Made by a program: the position numbers and the translations under genes. Of a DNA stretch of 64,000 nucleotides, positions 49,850 to 60,748 are shown piece by piece (the stretch's first letter is position 1; the number at the start of each line of letters is the position of its first letter). The notes below the pieces were generated by a model. The model made no database searches, had not been told where the DNA came from, and saw only the letters and a list, made by a program, of their open reading frames with translations. The stretch lies in NCBI GenBank assembly GCA_018881555.1, contig JACAXG010000059.1, positions 4,709,580-4,773,579 of the forward strand, in the 5' to 3' direction. This stretch comes from Amblyornis subalaris (taxonomy: Eukaryota; Chordata; Aves; Passeriformes; Ptilonorhynchidae).

Positions 49850-50200
49850 GCTTTAAATCGGCTTATTGCTGTTTTATGATGGCAAGCAAGCAGTCACAGA
49901 AGCCNGGGTGATTGGCCTTGCCATGTGTGCATGCTGCTGGTAACTCAATAACCGATGAACACCCACCGTGGTCTCCAGACCTCGAGCCTTTGATGTAGCA
50001 ACAAACAAGATAGATTGCTGTAATTTATCTGGCCCCTGGAGGGCTGTGCTGGTAATGTGCCATGAGCCCAAGGGCCAGCCATCCATAATCTGTGTAAAAA
50101 TACAGCGGATCGCGGTCGCCGTGCTGCGGGGCCGTCTTTGTTTTGTGCTGCACATGTTTGCCTGCGTACAGCTCACGGTACTGGGTCCCCATGTCAGCAG
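49850..50200. promoter_or_regulatory. Candidate enhancer just upstream of the V-domain exon
   Basis: A balanced, complex stretch includes CCTTTGATGT (TCF/LEF-type) near 49,987 and an AACAAAC SOX/FOX-type core at about 50,001. It also has AATTTATCTGG with a GATA core near 50,020 and a sudden CpG cluster (GCGGATCGCGGTCGCCGTGC) at 50,104-50,123, followed by TTTGTTTTG. The mixture of developmental motifs with CpG retained in otherwise CpG-poor intron suggests constraint. No coding content is recognised. Confidence 0.3.
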
Positions 50201-50850
50201 CCAGGGGCAGTGAGCTTTAGTGTGATATGCCCACTCCCTCCATTAACTTTAATTGGGTTTGTTGTGTACTAAATACACACCTTTCAAATAGACTTGGGAA
50301 GGCAGTGCCGGAAACCTGGCATTTTTCTGTGTGTGCCTTTACAAGCGTAGGAGAGAATGGAGAAGGTGTGCTGGGTTTGGGGATAAAGAATGGGATTTTA
50401 TACCAGCTGAAGCCTCTGGCAGGTTTGCTGTTGGAGGAAAAGTGCCTGGGGCATTGGAGTTGGGTGGCCCAGAAACCAAAGGAGAGGGAGTGTAGCCCCC
50501 TGGCTTGTACGTGGGCCTCTCTCCCCAGGGCAGAGTTGGAAAGTAAGAGTACTGAAAACAAAGACCTGTCACCTTGAGTTTCTGATTTGTTACTGCGTGG
50601 TGCATTACCCTTTCATGCCTGGATTCTTACCCCTACCAAGGAGTTTGTGTTACCTGAACACTGCTTCTTTTATGGGGTGTTTAAAAACCACTCCCGTTGA
50701 GTCAGCAAGAAATCTGCAGTGTGGCTTGGGGGGTGCTGTGCCAGAGCCCGGTGTGCCGGGTGTGAGATGGGGTGTGAGGACTTGGCTTGCCCAGCATGGC
50801 CATGGAAGGGCTAGGAGGTGTGTGGGTGTAGGTGTGGGGATTGCCTGCCA

Positions 50851-50881
50851 CAAGTAACACTGGGCTCCTCTCCTCCCACAG
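50851..50881 (+). other. IGSF3: Branch-point and 3' splice site of intron 1
   Basis: GTAAC at 50,854-50,858 is a plausible branch region, about 24 bases from the intron end. It is followed by the pyrimidine-rich TGGGCTCCTCTCCTCCCACAG at 50,861-50,881, ending in a canonical CAG. The join after 50,881 keeps the IGSF3 frame with the exon at 23,306-23,348. Confidence 0.85.
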
Positions 50882-51259
50882 GCATGGCACTGGCCCAGCG
50901 GCAAGTGACGGTGCAGGAGGGACCCCTCTACCGCACGGAGGGGTCCCACGTCACCCTGTGGTGCAAGGTGAGCGGCTACCAGGGCCCGGCGGAGCAGAAC
51001 TTCCAGTGGTCCATCTACCTGCCCTCGGCCCCCGAGCGGGAGGTGCAGATCGTCAGCACCGTGGACCCCTCCTTCCCCTACGCCATCTACACCCAGCGCG
51101 TGCGCGGCCGCGGCATCTTCGTGGAGCGGGTGCAGGGCGACGCCGTCCTGCTGCACATCACCGAGCTGCAGGACCGCGACGCCGGCCAGTACGAGTGCCA
51201 CACGCCCAACACCGACGAGAGGTACTTCGGGAGCTACAGCGCCAAGATGGACCTCGTGG
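50882..51259 (+). CDS. IGSF3: IGSF3, second coding exon (first V-type Ig domain)
   Basis: The exon completes Gly15 and encodes residues 16-140 plus the first base of the next codon: 378 bases with phase 1 at both ends, the classic single-domain Ig exon. MALA closes the signal peptide and QRQVTVQEGPLYRTEGSH begins the mature protein. The V domain shows Cys42, core Trp57, the DRDAGQYEC motif (Asp114 to Cys120) and the end GSYSAKMDLV. Phrases such as GYQGPAEQNFQWSIYLPS and REVQIVSTVD are nearly identical to mammalian IGSF3 as I recall it, and closer to it than to PTGFRN, IGSF8 or CD101. IGSF3 has eight V-type Ig domains, one membrane span and a short tail. It binds tetraspanins and is linked to neuronal and lacrimal-gland development. 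Here 122 of the 125 whole codons end in G or C. No N-linked glycosylation sequon is present. The donor G|GTAAGC follows 51,259. An ATG at 50,884 is internal, not the start. Confidence 0.95.
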
Positions 51260-51812
51260 GTAAGCTGTGCTGCTCACGCCAGGCCGGGGCGGTGGGGTGG
51301 CTCCCGGCCGGCGTGCGGCGCGAACCCCGGAACCCCCGTGTGCGATGGAGTCTGCATAGGCTGTCAGATGAAAATGCCGTGAGGGAGAACGGGAGCGGAG
51401 AGCAGGTGGCGCAGGGTATGAATTGCAGGAAATCACGGTGTAGAGGCACAGGAAATACCCAGCTTTCTTCAGTAGTAAGGCTGTTATAAAAATGAGACAC
51501 CAGGCAGCACAGCCGGGCAGAGGAGCATTGGAAGCCATGGCTGAAAGCAGGATGGACGTGGAACTGACTTACGCAGAGGGAAAGGAGTCAGGAGTCTGAA
51601 TCAGATGCCACAAGCCACAGAGGAGGGAGCTGTTTGCCAGAGGTGGTGAAATAACTGAGCAGGGAAGAGAGGAGTAACAATGAGCAGCACATAAAAGGCA
51701 ACAGGAGAGATGGTCATCTTCAGACACTTAAGAGAGGGCAGTGCTGAATGCATCCTCAAACCCGCACACTGATCAGATTGAGCTGTCTGTAGATGATGTG
51801 GAGAAGTTGGTT

Positions 51813-51817
<5 letters not shown>

Positions 51818-51844
<27 letters not shown>
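51818..51844. repeat. T27 run
   Basis: Twenty-seven consecutive T. The longest homopolymer in the window. Confidence 0.9.
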
Positions 51845-54047
51845 GGTTTGCGTAAGAAAAATCGAAAACAGGTTCTTTAAAATTTGGAGTATTTCCACGG
51901 CACCTCTCTGACTAGATGATTTGACCTTTTCAAGCTTCTGCTTGCTTTCTATATCTTAAAATAGGATTGTATTTGAAGTGTCTCATTCGACTGACAGCAA
52001 TCAAATAGCTTTCATCAAACTCTTCGGCTGAAGGACCCCTAAAAGAGCTCCTTCACAACAGAGACACCCCTTTAGCAAATTTAAGCCCACAGACAGCAAG
52101 CAGGCTTGCTTTCCTTAGGAGGTGTCCATGAGCCTGTGGGTTGGAAACCGCTTTGACTCTTATCTATCTGTGGTGGTGTTGCTGGTTCAGGCCGTGTTGA
52201 CACAAGAAATCCAGTATGAAAGGAGCCAGGCTGTGATTTAAATCACAATAGCCTTTCTTGGTTGTGGTTCTTGCCTCCAGCTTGCATGGCCTTGGCTTCT
52301 TCCCGTCAGAGCTGCCAGCCCAGCCACTCTCCCAGGTGACACCCCACAGCATGGGTCCAGGTGCTTATTTAGGTGCCTGTTTTCCCTTCACATGTCTGTC
52401 AGCAGTCGGGAGGTAGATGCCTGAGTACTCCTCTGGTTTTCATTTGTAGTTCCGTGATTTGCTTTAGGTGTCCAGATTTGCAGTTCCCACGGCAGTTTAA
52501 ACAGGACTGAGTCAGCGCTGCTGCTGGCAAGTCACCTCGGGGAGTGAAACCCATTGAAACCAACACTGGTGAAAAAAAGTGCCTGGGGGCAGGGGTGGGG
52601 TTGGATGCTGGGTTGTTCTGTCAGGGAGCTGCGCCTGAGCACAGTCAGCATATCCAGTGGCTGGGCGGTGGGAGGCTCCTCCACTGCTCTCCAAAGATCT
52701 GGGGAGGCAAAGCTGAGTTGATCTGCTTTTGCTCTGTCCTACGCTTGCCACAAGTGCAAACCAGTAAGATTTGGGACTCTGTAGACACCCNTGAGCAGTG
52801 CTTTGAGGACATTGGCTTCGGGGCTTACATGTGTCNGAGATACTCAAGAAAATTGATCTAAAGTAACTTTTAGTGGATTAGTTAAATCACATTATGGCCC
52901 TTCATGGATGCTTGCGCTTGGGATTTTGAGCCCTAATTTGGTTTAGCCTAATTCATTTCTGAAAATTCACTTCAGAAATTACTTGGGGTCACTTGCATTT
53001 TGAGTGTGTGCATCTGTGTAAGGTGCTTTCTGTGGTTTAGCCAAACTCTGACAGAAGCGGAATTTTTCAGAGTGCTCCCTGCAGTGACCTGTAGACAACA
53101 GGCCCTTCCAGAGAGCCTTCCCTTTGCCTCCCATTCATGGGAACTGGTGCTGCCTTCAGCCTTGTTGGACCCTGAAGTCCTGCTGGGGAAATGGGCTCCT
53201 CTCTGCAGGGCTGGGCAGATCACGTGTCCTTTTTCTTTTTTCCTGTTATTTTAGCTCTCAGCTATGGGTCAGGGGTTTTCAGGCTGGTTCTGTTTCTGCA
53301 GACAATATGCAAGAAGACATACAGAAGAGAGTTACAGTTTTCATTTTCTCAGAAACAGAACCAAACTTTTTTTTTTTCTTTCATCCAGTTATGAATTTTT
53401 AATTGACTCATTAGATTGAGTGGCTCTTTTTTGGCAGCAGCAAAGCCTGAAGGGAGACAGGTTTGTTAGCATCTCTGTGCTCTCCATTTATGTGTGAAAT
53501 GGATGGGTTTGAAGCGGTGTTGATTTTAGACTTGCTGCTCTGGGACCTTGGAATTGTNGTGTCCTGTGGTTTGAGGCAAGAGCTGAAGGAGGAGTTTCTT
53601 CCCTTTTCCCCCTCGGTGATGCAGCGCTGGGCTGGGGGAGCTGGATGGGACACTGGTGCAGCAGCACATGGGGTTGCTGTCTGCACTGGGATGTCTCAGC
53701 TTGCAGCAGAGCAGCTGGGATGTGTCTCTGCTCCTGCCATCTGAGCATTGTTGAGGGCTGTGTCTCCAGGGCTCTGAGGCTGCTAAAAAATAATCTTGTC
53801 AGCTTCAAAGACGTGCCAGTTTGGCTTGAAAGGACACTTCCATCCACCTCGTGAACACCAAGCCTAGTTGGTTGTCCCTCTCCCATTTTTGGTGTCACCA
53901 CTCCAGATTCCTTTTCCTTCATTGAGGTCTTGACCAGGGTCTAGTACTGCTTTGAGGACCTAATGTCTCTGATGGCCTGGAGTAAGAAGTGTGCCCCAGG
54001 CACTCTGTGGGACTCTTATCTGAATTTAGGCATGCAGCACAAGTGCT

Positions 54048-54091
54048 AATCTCACTGAAGCTAGGAATGAATCTCACTGAAGCTAGGAATG
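54048..54091. repeat. Two-copy perfect 22-base tandem repeat
   Basis: The unit at 54,048-54,069, beginning AATCTCACTGAAGC and ending GGAATG, is repeated exactly at 54,070-54,091. Perfect identity indicates a recent duplication or an assembly artefact. Confidence 0.95.
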
Positions 54092-57039
54092 AGGCCAGTC
54101 ATGTGGTTCAAGGGCCTTCTGCCATGCGAACGTGTATCAAGGCTTAATCTTCTTCACCAGTCTTCAATTTCCTTCAGTTGCTTCAAAAAAAAACCTTTCT
54201 GTATCTTGCTGCTCCTATTCTTCTCCCTCCTGAGCTACATCTTTGGCAAGATGGAGTTATACCTGGGGCGTGAGATGTGTTAGGAGAGGAATTTAGGACA
54301 TCTCAGACTGAGTTTCAGGTGCTGAGGGAGGTGGGGGAAACAAACAAAAAAAAAGGGGTGCAGCTCTTCAGGATGTTGTGGAACCATGGCCTTGTGATTG
54401 CTTTATGAGAAAGGATTAGTCCACATGCAAAGTCTGCAACTCTGTTATTTGCCTTCAGAGTTCAGCTCCCCGAGGCTGACACAGAATTGCTGAGGCCTTG
54501 TTCATGGTCTTTTACTCAGGATGAGGGGGGAAAAGATTTTGGAAGATCTCTCAAGTGACCTCCCACCCATTTAACACCAGACTCACTGTCTGAGGTAGAT
54601 GTGCAGGCAATATCTGCCATCAGAAGACAGAAAAGGACAAATCTGGAGAGCAGTCCATCTTTGTTTAAATTAAATGTATCCTTCTCTATGTTAACTAAAG
54701 AGGGATCCTACATGTTAGACTCCAGCTAAGCAGTAGTGGCTGAAGAGTTGGCTGTGTTTGGAAACTTCCCCTATCAGGCTTCTAAGCAACTGATGGGAAT
54801 TTTGGCTTTGTGGTTGAATTGGGAAGACAGTTGAATGTTCTGAAGAGGGGAGTTACAAAGCTTAAATGGGACTGATTAAGTGGGTGATCTGGGGACTCTG
54901 CACACCTGACTGCCCATTGTATTGGGGTCCTGCTCGTTGCTGGCTTTGGGAAGTACATGGGCTGTTCCTTCACTTTTTGAAGAAGTTAAGGACAGCAAAA
55001 GATTTGCAGGTGAAGGAAAGCAGCATCCCAGAAACACAGCATCACCACTGTCACAACAACAGTATTTTCCGGATTGTCCTTGGAATTATCCCTTGTCTTA
55101 ATAATAACTCTTGAAATATGGGCAGAAGAGGAGGTTTCTGCGCAGTAATTTAGGTGGGGAAGCTGCAGGGGTGCTGTGCAAGCTGTGGTGCTGGTTTGTG
55201 CTTCTCCTGTTGATGGGTAAACTTGTGTTTTGCTGTAGGGTAGAACTGAGCACATGGCAGTTCCTTCAAAGTGCGTGAGTCACTGCAAATTTGTACTCCA
55301 CTATATCTCTGCAATGAGTTGTTTGTGTGCCTGTACCCTTACTTAGATAACAGCCAAGAGGCCCANGTCTCACCTCTTCAGAAGCTTCAGACTTTTATCT
55401 CAGTGTTTTTTCATCTGTGCTCCCAAAAACGTTGAGCTCTTTTTCAGAGTAAGTGATTTGAGGGAAGAAATCAAGCTTTGAGGTTTTTCTTAAACAGGTA
55501 GCAATAGAGCGGGAGGAAAGGTTTCAAAGCGCTTGAGGGGGTGGCAGCTCTTTTAGTCTTTATTTTGGGGGAAGCAGCTGTACAGCCTCAATCCTAAACA
55601 AGTTAAAGCAAAAAAATGAAAGGGGTTTGCATGGGAGGAGACCACAGTCTCCACGGTATCACAGACTGGGAAGAAGCAATGTCCCTGCAGACTTGAGGAA
55701 CAAGGAGCACTCAGGTACAGCTGCCTCTGCAGTGNGCAGGAGCTGCTGTGGAGCTGGTAGTGCCAGCAGGGATGGTTGCTGGTCACCTGCACCTTCTTCC
55801 AGCCAGGCTTAGGTGAAAGGAGGGCAGAGAGGCTAGGTGCTCTTCAGTGGCTGCCCTGTCAGCCTGGCNACGCTTCTGTTCTCTGCTATTTCTCATTGGT
55901 CTCATCCTGCCTGGATAGGTTGGTGCCTTGGCCTCTGCCCTGTTCTCCTGGGTCCAGCATGGCTGTGATGGCTCCCAGGGNCTCTGTGTGGGTTTTTGGC
56001 TGCCAGCCCCATTTGAGTGAGGTTTCTGCACCGTGCCAAGCTTGGGAGTGGCTGTGGGCAAGGGCGTTGGTGGGGTGAAGAGCCATCTGCCTCTCTGCCT
56101 GAGGTTAGTGCTGGCTGTGGCTCTGCTTGATGGGGTCTCATCTCCTCATGCTGAGCTGCCCAAAGCACTGGCAGCTCTCTGCAGACCAGTAGTCTGTGGG
56201 CACTTAGATCATGCCTTTAGAAGTTTGTCTTGTAGGGATCCTGCGTGCCCTGGAGCTGTGGCATGTCACTATGTGGCCACTTGCATGTCCATGGCTGGGA
56301 CATGGAGGACATCTGTAGAGTGTATCTGAGAGGCTTTGTGGCACAGGAGGTGGAAGAAAGATTTATGCAGGGCGGACACTTGGCACTGGAAGGACAGGAG
56401 CTGCGTGTGTCTCAGACAAGCGAAGGAACAGAAGAGAAGAAAGCAGGTCTCTTTTGTTGAACTTGCCACCAAAAACCTCAGGAATCTCTCTGCTGAAAGA
56501 GTGTGTAGCAGACATGAGGAAAAAAAAAGAACTTATATTAGCCCATACCAGGTGCTGCTGCCTGTTGCCAGCAGCTTCCCTTCTTTTTCGTCAAGTGCTG
56601 CCATACGTGATCTGTCTGTGCGCGGAGTAGAGGGAGAAAGTCACGTCACAGTTTTGCCGGATTTGGGAGAGCACAGTCTGCTCCTGGGAGCCTGGATGAG
56701 AGCAGCCACTTCTGTTCACGTGGGGCACGTGGACCTCCCTGGCTGCTGGTTCATTGCAGCTGTCAGCTGGGCTGAAGGTGGCTTTGCTTGAGGCAGGTGT
56801 CGAAGAGAGGGATGGCAGTCTCAGAGACGAGGACCTACCAGTTTTGATAGAAGTCTTTGGGGGCTCTTCTTTCTATGCTGCCTTTTTCTTCTTTTTCTTC
56901 ACCTGAGAGACAGGCAGAAGTGTTTGTCACTGTACTTGAGCGAGCAGCTTGTGTCCTGGGGAGACCAAGCTTTTTGCAGATGAGCAACAACAAGCAAAAA
57001 TCGAAATAAGCCGTTCAGCCTGTCCTGAAAGGTTGCAAA

Positions 57040-57192
57040 GGCTTCATCTCTGGAGGGTTTCAAGACCTGACAGGATCAAGCTCTGAGCAGCCTTGTCTGA
57101 CCTTACAGCTGACCCTGCTTGACCCTGTAGCTGCACTACAGACCCCCAAGGTCTCTTCCACCCTGAATTGTCCTGTAGATCCTGTGATGAGC
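57040..57192 (+). mobile_element. CR1 LINE 3' end, plus strand, old
   Basis: TTCATCTCTGGAGGGTTTCAAG at the left, GCTCTGAGCAGCCTTGTCTGACC in the middle, CCCAAGGTCTCTTCCACCCTG at about 57,147 and CCTGTGATG at the right follow the order of the CR1 tail in the sense direction. Divergence is greater than in the other CR1 tails, and only about 150 bases remain. Confidence 0.85.
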
Positions 57193-57232
57193 TACTTGGC
57201 TGCATTTCAGTAAGGAACCACTGTTAGGCATC

Positions 57233-57288
57233 AGTTTGGAGGGTTGGTGCTAAATAAAGGAGTTTGGAGGGTCAGAGCTAAATGATGG
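57233..57288. repeat. Two-copy imperfect 28-base tandem repeat
   Basis: AGTTTGGAGGGT followed by a GCTAAAT segment occurs twice in succession (57,233-57,260 and 57,261-57,288) with a few differences, immediately after the old CR1 tail. Confidence 0.8.
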
Positions 57289-58044
57289 CATAGCATTGAT
57301 GATCTCAACCAGGTGAGAACAGCAAGGACCTGTTGTACATCCCCAAATTTTTTTTATTCTGGCTTATTTTTTTGTATTTCATGTTGTTCTTATTTCTTTA
57401 GTGAGGTTGCAGGAGTTTGTCTCCATTGCTTTGCCCTGGTGTATGAAGATAGAACTTGGAAATCCTAAGCACAGATGTCCTAATCTCTCTGAGTCCGTCT
57501 CGGCAGCTTGGCTACCTCTGTGAAACGTGTGTGTGCCTTATCTGGCCAAGCTGTGTGAAATAACCAAAGTGAGCTGTAGGATTGGTGTTGTGCCGTGTGA
57601 GTTACATTCATTTTTGCCTGTTTGGGCTGTGCTTGTTGCAGTAATTAGCTCCCCAGAGGAGTAAAATGTCCTTCACTTTCAAATTACCCTTTAGCTGACA
57701 TTAAAAAGATTTTTTTAAAAAAAAATCAAATGCCTACTTCTAGGTGGTCCTTTGCAGCTAGACACAGGGTATTTTGTTCTTACTGTCCTCCTTTACATGC
57801 CTAATTCTCTCTGTAGTAACCTTCAAAAAAAATTTGACCTCTGCTCCTCTGCTTTGGCTTTCTGTCCCTGCTATGGATGGAAAGGAAGTGTTTGTCTGTT
57901 AACAGGGGAGGGGCGAGGAGGGGTAAACATATTTACCTTTGGCAGTTCCTATGGACACAGCCTGGGGAATTGCACTCCTTTTGAGATGCTGCAGGCATNG
58001 GGCCCTATTATGCTGCCAACGTGCTGCATGTCCCTGGATATGGC

Positions 58045-58170
58045 ATTCTCCATCTCTCTCACCATTTTCCAGCTGGTAAAATTAGGGATAATAGCGTACA
58101 AGCCTTTCACAAAGCCTAAGCTAAATAATTGTGATGTGCTTTGAGCTCCTCAGATAGCGGGAGTTAAAAA
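58045..58170 (+). mobile_element. Ancient SINE/LINE tail relic
   Basis: The order CCATTTTCCAGCTGGTAAAATTAGGGATAATAG (near 58,062-58,094), then a CTTTCACAAAGCCTAAGCTAAATAATTG-like region and GTGATGTGCTTTGAGCTCCTCAGATAG (near 58,131-58,157), follows the shared 3' part of old amniote elements. Their consensus has a GTAAAATGGGGATAATA string and, further on, GTGAAGTGCTTTGAGATCC. MIR-, L2- and turtle-type SINE tails share this pattern, so the exact family is not decided. Confidence 0.55.
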
Positions 58171-60079
58171 CAAAGGCTTACATTTCAGCTCTGCCTGGTA
58201 ATAATGCTGAATAGGATTCATCTCCTGCCCTGCTTAGTCATTTCTGCTATCTTGAAAGTGTGGCTGCCTAAGCTCACCCAATTTTCCCCTTGCAGAAGCC
58301 GTGAGGCTGATAGGCACTGCCAGACTGGGGGGCCGGTGATCCGCGGTGCCGTGGGCAGGGACGTGGGAGCCCGGCACAGGCAACCCTGTGCTTCAGTCAT
58401 GTACAATCTGGCAGCGAATTGCATGGGCTGGTTGTTCCTTGTGCTTCCTAAACCACTCTTTCGTAGATACCAGTCGGGTTATAACTGATAGCTTATAGCA
58501 GAAGTCTCTGTACGTGTCCTCGCATAGTGGGACGAGGTTCACTCGTTCTGTGTGTCTTTATCTCATCCCCTGTCACTGTATTTTCCTGCTAAACACTTCC
58601 AATTACTCCTGTTTTGTTGCAGTATGCCATCTCCTATTCTTTCCTGTTGGAATTGCTTGCCTGGTTTTCGCTTTCTTATTGTTGTATTACATGACATCAC
58701 ATCACTTCTGTACCTCTGTCTGTGCAGGAGAACAGGAACAAATTGTAGGCAGACTGTGCCTAAAAAATGGATAATCCATTGTATCCACTCTTTTGTTTCT
58801 TTCTTGGTGTTTTTTTTTTCCCCTCCCTCGCCTTTCTGCCCTGTCCCTCAAAACCAGAAGCAGCTTGGTGGCATGACATGCTTTGTGGGAAGGGTTCTCA
58901 GTTGGGGAACTGATTCTTCTTTTTATGCATCCACCTACCCATTTCTCAAAACCCTGGCATTAGACACATTTGGAGCACATCACTACATTCCATATGTTTT
59001 TCCTATATTGTCCGCTTTGAGGCAGAGGTACTTTTTTAAATTTAGCTAGCGTGTGGAGAACAATTAGGATAAGAATATGTGTCCTTTTTTGGACACACAC
59101 TTGTACCAATGCATTGTAAGAAAAAATGTATTCTACAAGGCATTTCTAAAAATGTAAATCAGTACAGCCTGAGGCAATTGCACAGCCCTCTGCTCACAGA
59201 TCTAGGCTTGTCTTTAGAATGAGCCCTCTCGCTTCCGGACTTTCCGTGTCNGTTCCTTGTCAGGAAGGCAGGCGTGGAATCCCGAATGCTGACTCGCCTT
59301 CAGAGCTGCAGTGTTTTGCTTGGGTGGGTTTCCGTGCGGTGCCGAGCCTGAATAGTAACATCAGACCAGTCAGTTAAAATGATCTTCGAAAACTGAAGCA
59401 GTCTTTCCTGAAAAAGCCTCCTGTCTGAAGGCTCAGAGTCGTGCCCTCTGGTCTGCTCTCAGCCGTGCCTGGCTCCTCTCAGGCGTCCCTCAGCTTGATG
59501 GGAATGTGGCACTTGCTCTTTGCTGAGCCCTTTGCCTCCTCAGTGTCAGTGAGGCTGGAGGCTGCAAGGCTTGGGGTCCTCTGCTGTCCTGAAAGGAGCT
59601 GCTGAAAATGCAACTCTCTGCTCAGACCGTGTGCCCTTGTCGCTTCTCCTGCTNGCTCTTCCCATGTGCTTTGCCAGTTCCTGGTAAAACGAGGTGTTTG
59701 GTAATCATAATTGCCATACTGTTTTATAGGGTGCCTCAGTCTGTCCCTCTGAGTAGAGGGATTGCTGNTATAGGCTGTTTGTGTATATTGACATAGTGTG
59801 CTGATAAGAGGTAAAGGATGCAGAGGTTTCTAATTAGGATAGAAAAATCTTTAGTCAGAGATCCTGGTGCATTTGAAGACCAGCTCTACCACAAGTGGGT
59901 TACTCAGCATTCTAGGTTCAAGCCTTAGGCAAAAGGTTGTCTGGTGTTAAAAAGAGTTTAATGCTNTCTCCCACCCAGAATTTAATATTTCCTCCTAATT
60001 TCCTCTGGGAAGCCCCAAACCTCTTTTTTTTCTCCCCTCCCCTCAAATGATTACTTTTTCACTACATGCACAACTAAGA

Positions 60080-60600
60080 GAAGCTCTGGAAGATAAAAAA
60101 AAATGACAGAGCACAAAAGGAGAGCCAGAAGGAGCTGGGCTGGGTCAGGCGAGCAGGTGGTGGAGCCAGCAGGCTGTAATGTGGGGTGGGCAGAGCCTGG
60201 TACCTGCCTCCTGTGCACTCGGCAGCTTTCCAGGGGCTGCCTCCGCCTCGGTGGAGGGGAGCTCAGGGACACCCATCTCCNAGGGATGGGTACCGAGCAG
60301 CCAGCACGGCCTGGTGGCTCCCTGGCACGGGGACCTGCTGGCAGTGTCCCTGGCAGAGCCTGCTGGCATTCCTGGCAGCCTGGCCGGGGTGCCGGGTGGC
60401 AGGGGGAGGCGCGGGGCGTGCGGGTCCCTGTGCCCGTGCGCCTCCCGACAGTCTCGGCGTTAAGCGGGGAAGGCGCTGGCTGTGAGCGCAGCTGGTGACA
60501 TATGGCACCCGTCCCCTGCCTTAGCGATTGCTCAGTGAACTCTGAAAGTGGAATACGGTCCCCGTGGCTCCAGCCAGCTGCAGCACTGAGAAACCCCGCG
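60080..60600. promoter_or_regulatory. GC-rich patch in intron 2
   Basis: CpG becomes frequent, most of all at about 60,380-60,490 (GGAGGCGCGGGGCGTGCGGG and onward). A 198-codon minus-strand open frame spans it without a recognisable domain. It may be an intragenic CpG island or just GC-biased DNA. Confidence 0.3.
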
Positions 60601-60720
60601 ATGGAGTGGCCCCTGATTCGATTACCGCCGAAAACTTCGCGTTCCATGTTGCCTCTTGTTCCTGCTGTGCCTCCCTGGGGAGCTTTTTGCTGTGCTTACT
60701 CTTCCTCCCACTCCTCTTTC

Positions 60721-60748
60721 TTTTTTTTTTCTTTTTTTTTTTTTTTTT
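60721..60748. repeat. T-rich run
   Basis: Ten T, one C, then seventeen T, followed by four A. Confidence 0.85.

Larger units (their letters stand above)
38931..50857 (+). other. IGSF3: IGSF3 intron 1, distal part
   Basis: Intronic DNA with two minus-strand CR1-type relics (39,898-40,062 and 46,100-46,402), simple repeats, a GC-rich patch ending in a perfect palindrome (45,180-45,543) and two segments that look like possible conserved regulatory elements (44,040-44,290 and 49,850-50,200). A 220-codon minus-strand open frame at 47,004-47,666 has no recognisable domain. No coding exon is seen before 50,882. Confidence 0.7.
51260..57039 (+). other. IGSF3: IGSF3 intron 2, first part
   Basis: This starts with GTAAGC. 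The CpG-rich character of the exon continues to about 51,340. After that the DNA is ordinary intron with a T27 run, a two-copy 22-base repeat and many short chance frames. The exon for the second Ig domain, which should begin with the rest of a Val or Gly codon and then a VIPDSL-like sequence, was looked for and not found. Confidence 0.7.

Noticed and set aside
50884..50886. ATG at the start of the V-domain exon as the translation start
   Set aside because: It would give a protein with no signal peptide core. The position is a normal internal residue (Met16) once the upstream exon is joined in phase, and the acceptor CAG lies directly before the exon.
51260..51489. Continuation of the V-domain frame past 51,259 as coding
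   Set aside because: A consensus donor GTAAGC lies exactly where the IGSF3 V domain ends; the residues that follow do not resemble IGSF3.
57752..58144. 130-codon plus-strand frame
   Set aside because: Its last third is the old SINE-like tail; the rest has no domain.
59915..59935. GGTTCAAGCC as a tRNA T-arm
   Set aside because: No matching acceptor stem, D-arm or anticodon arm around it.
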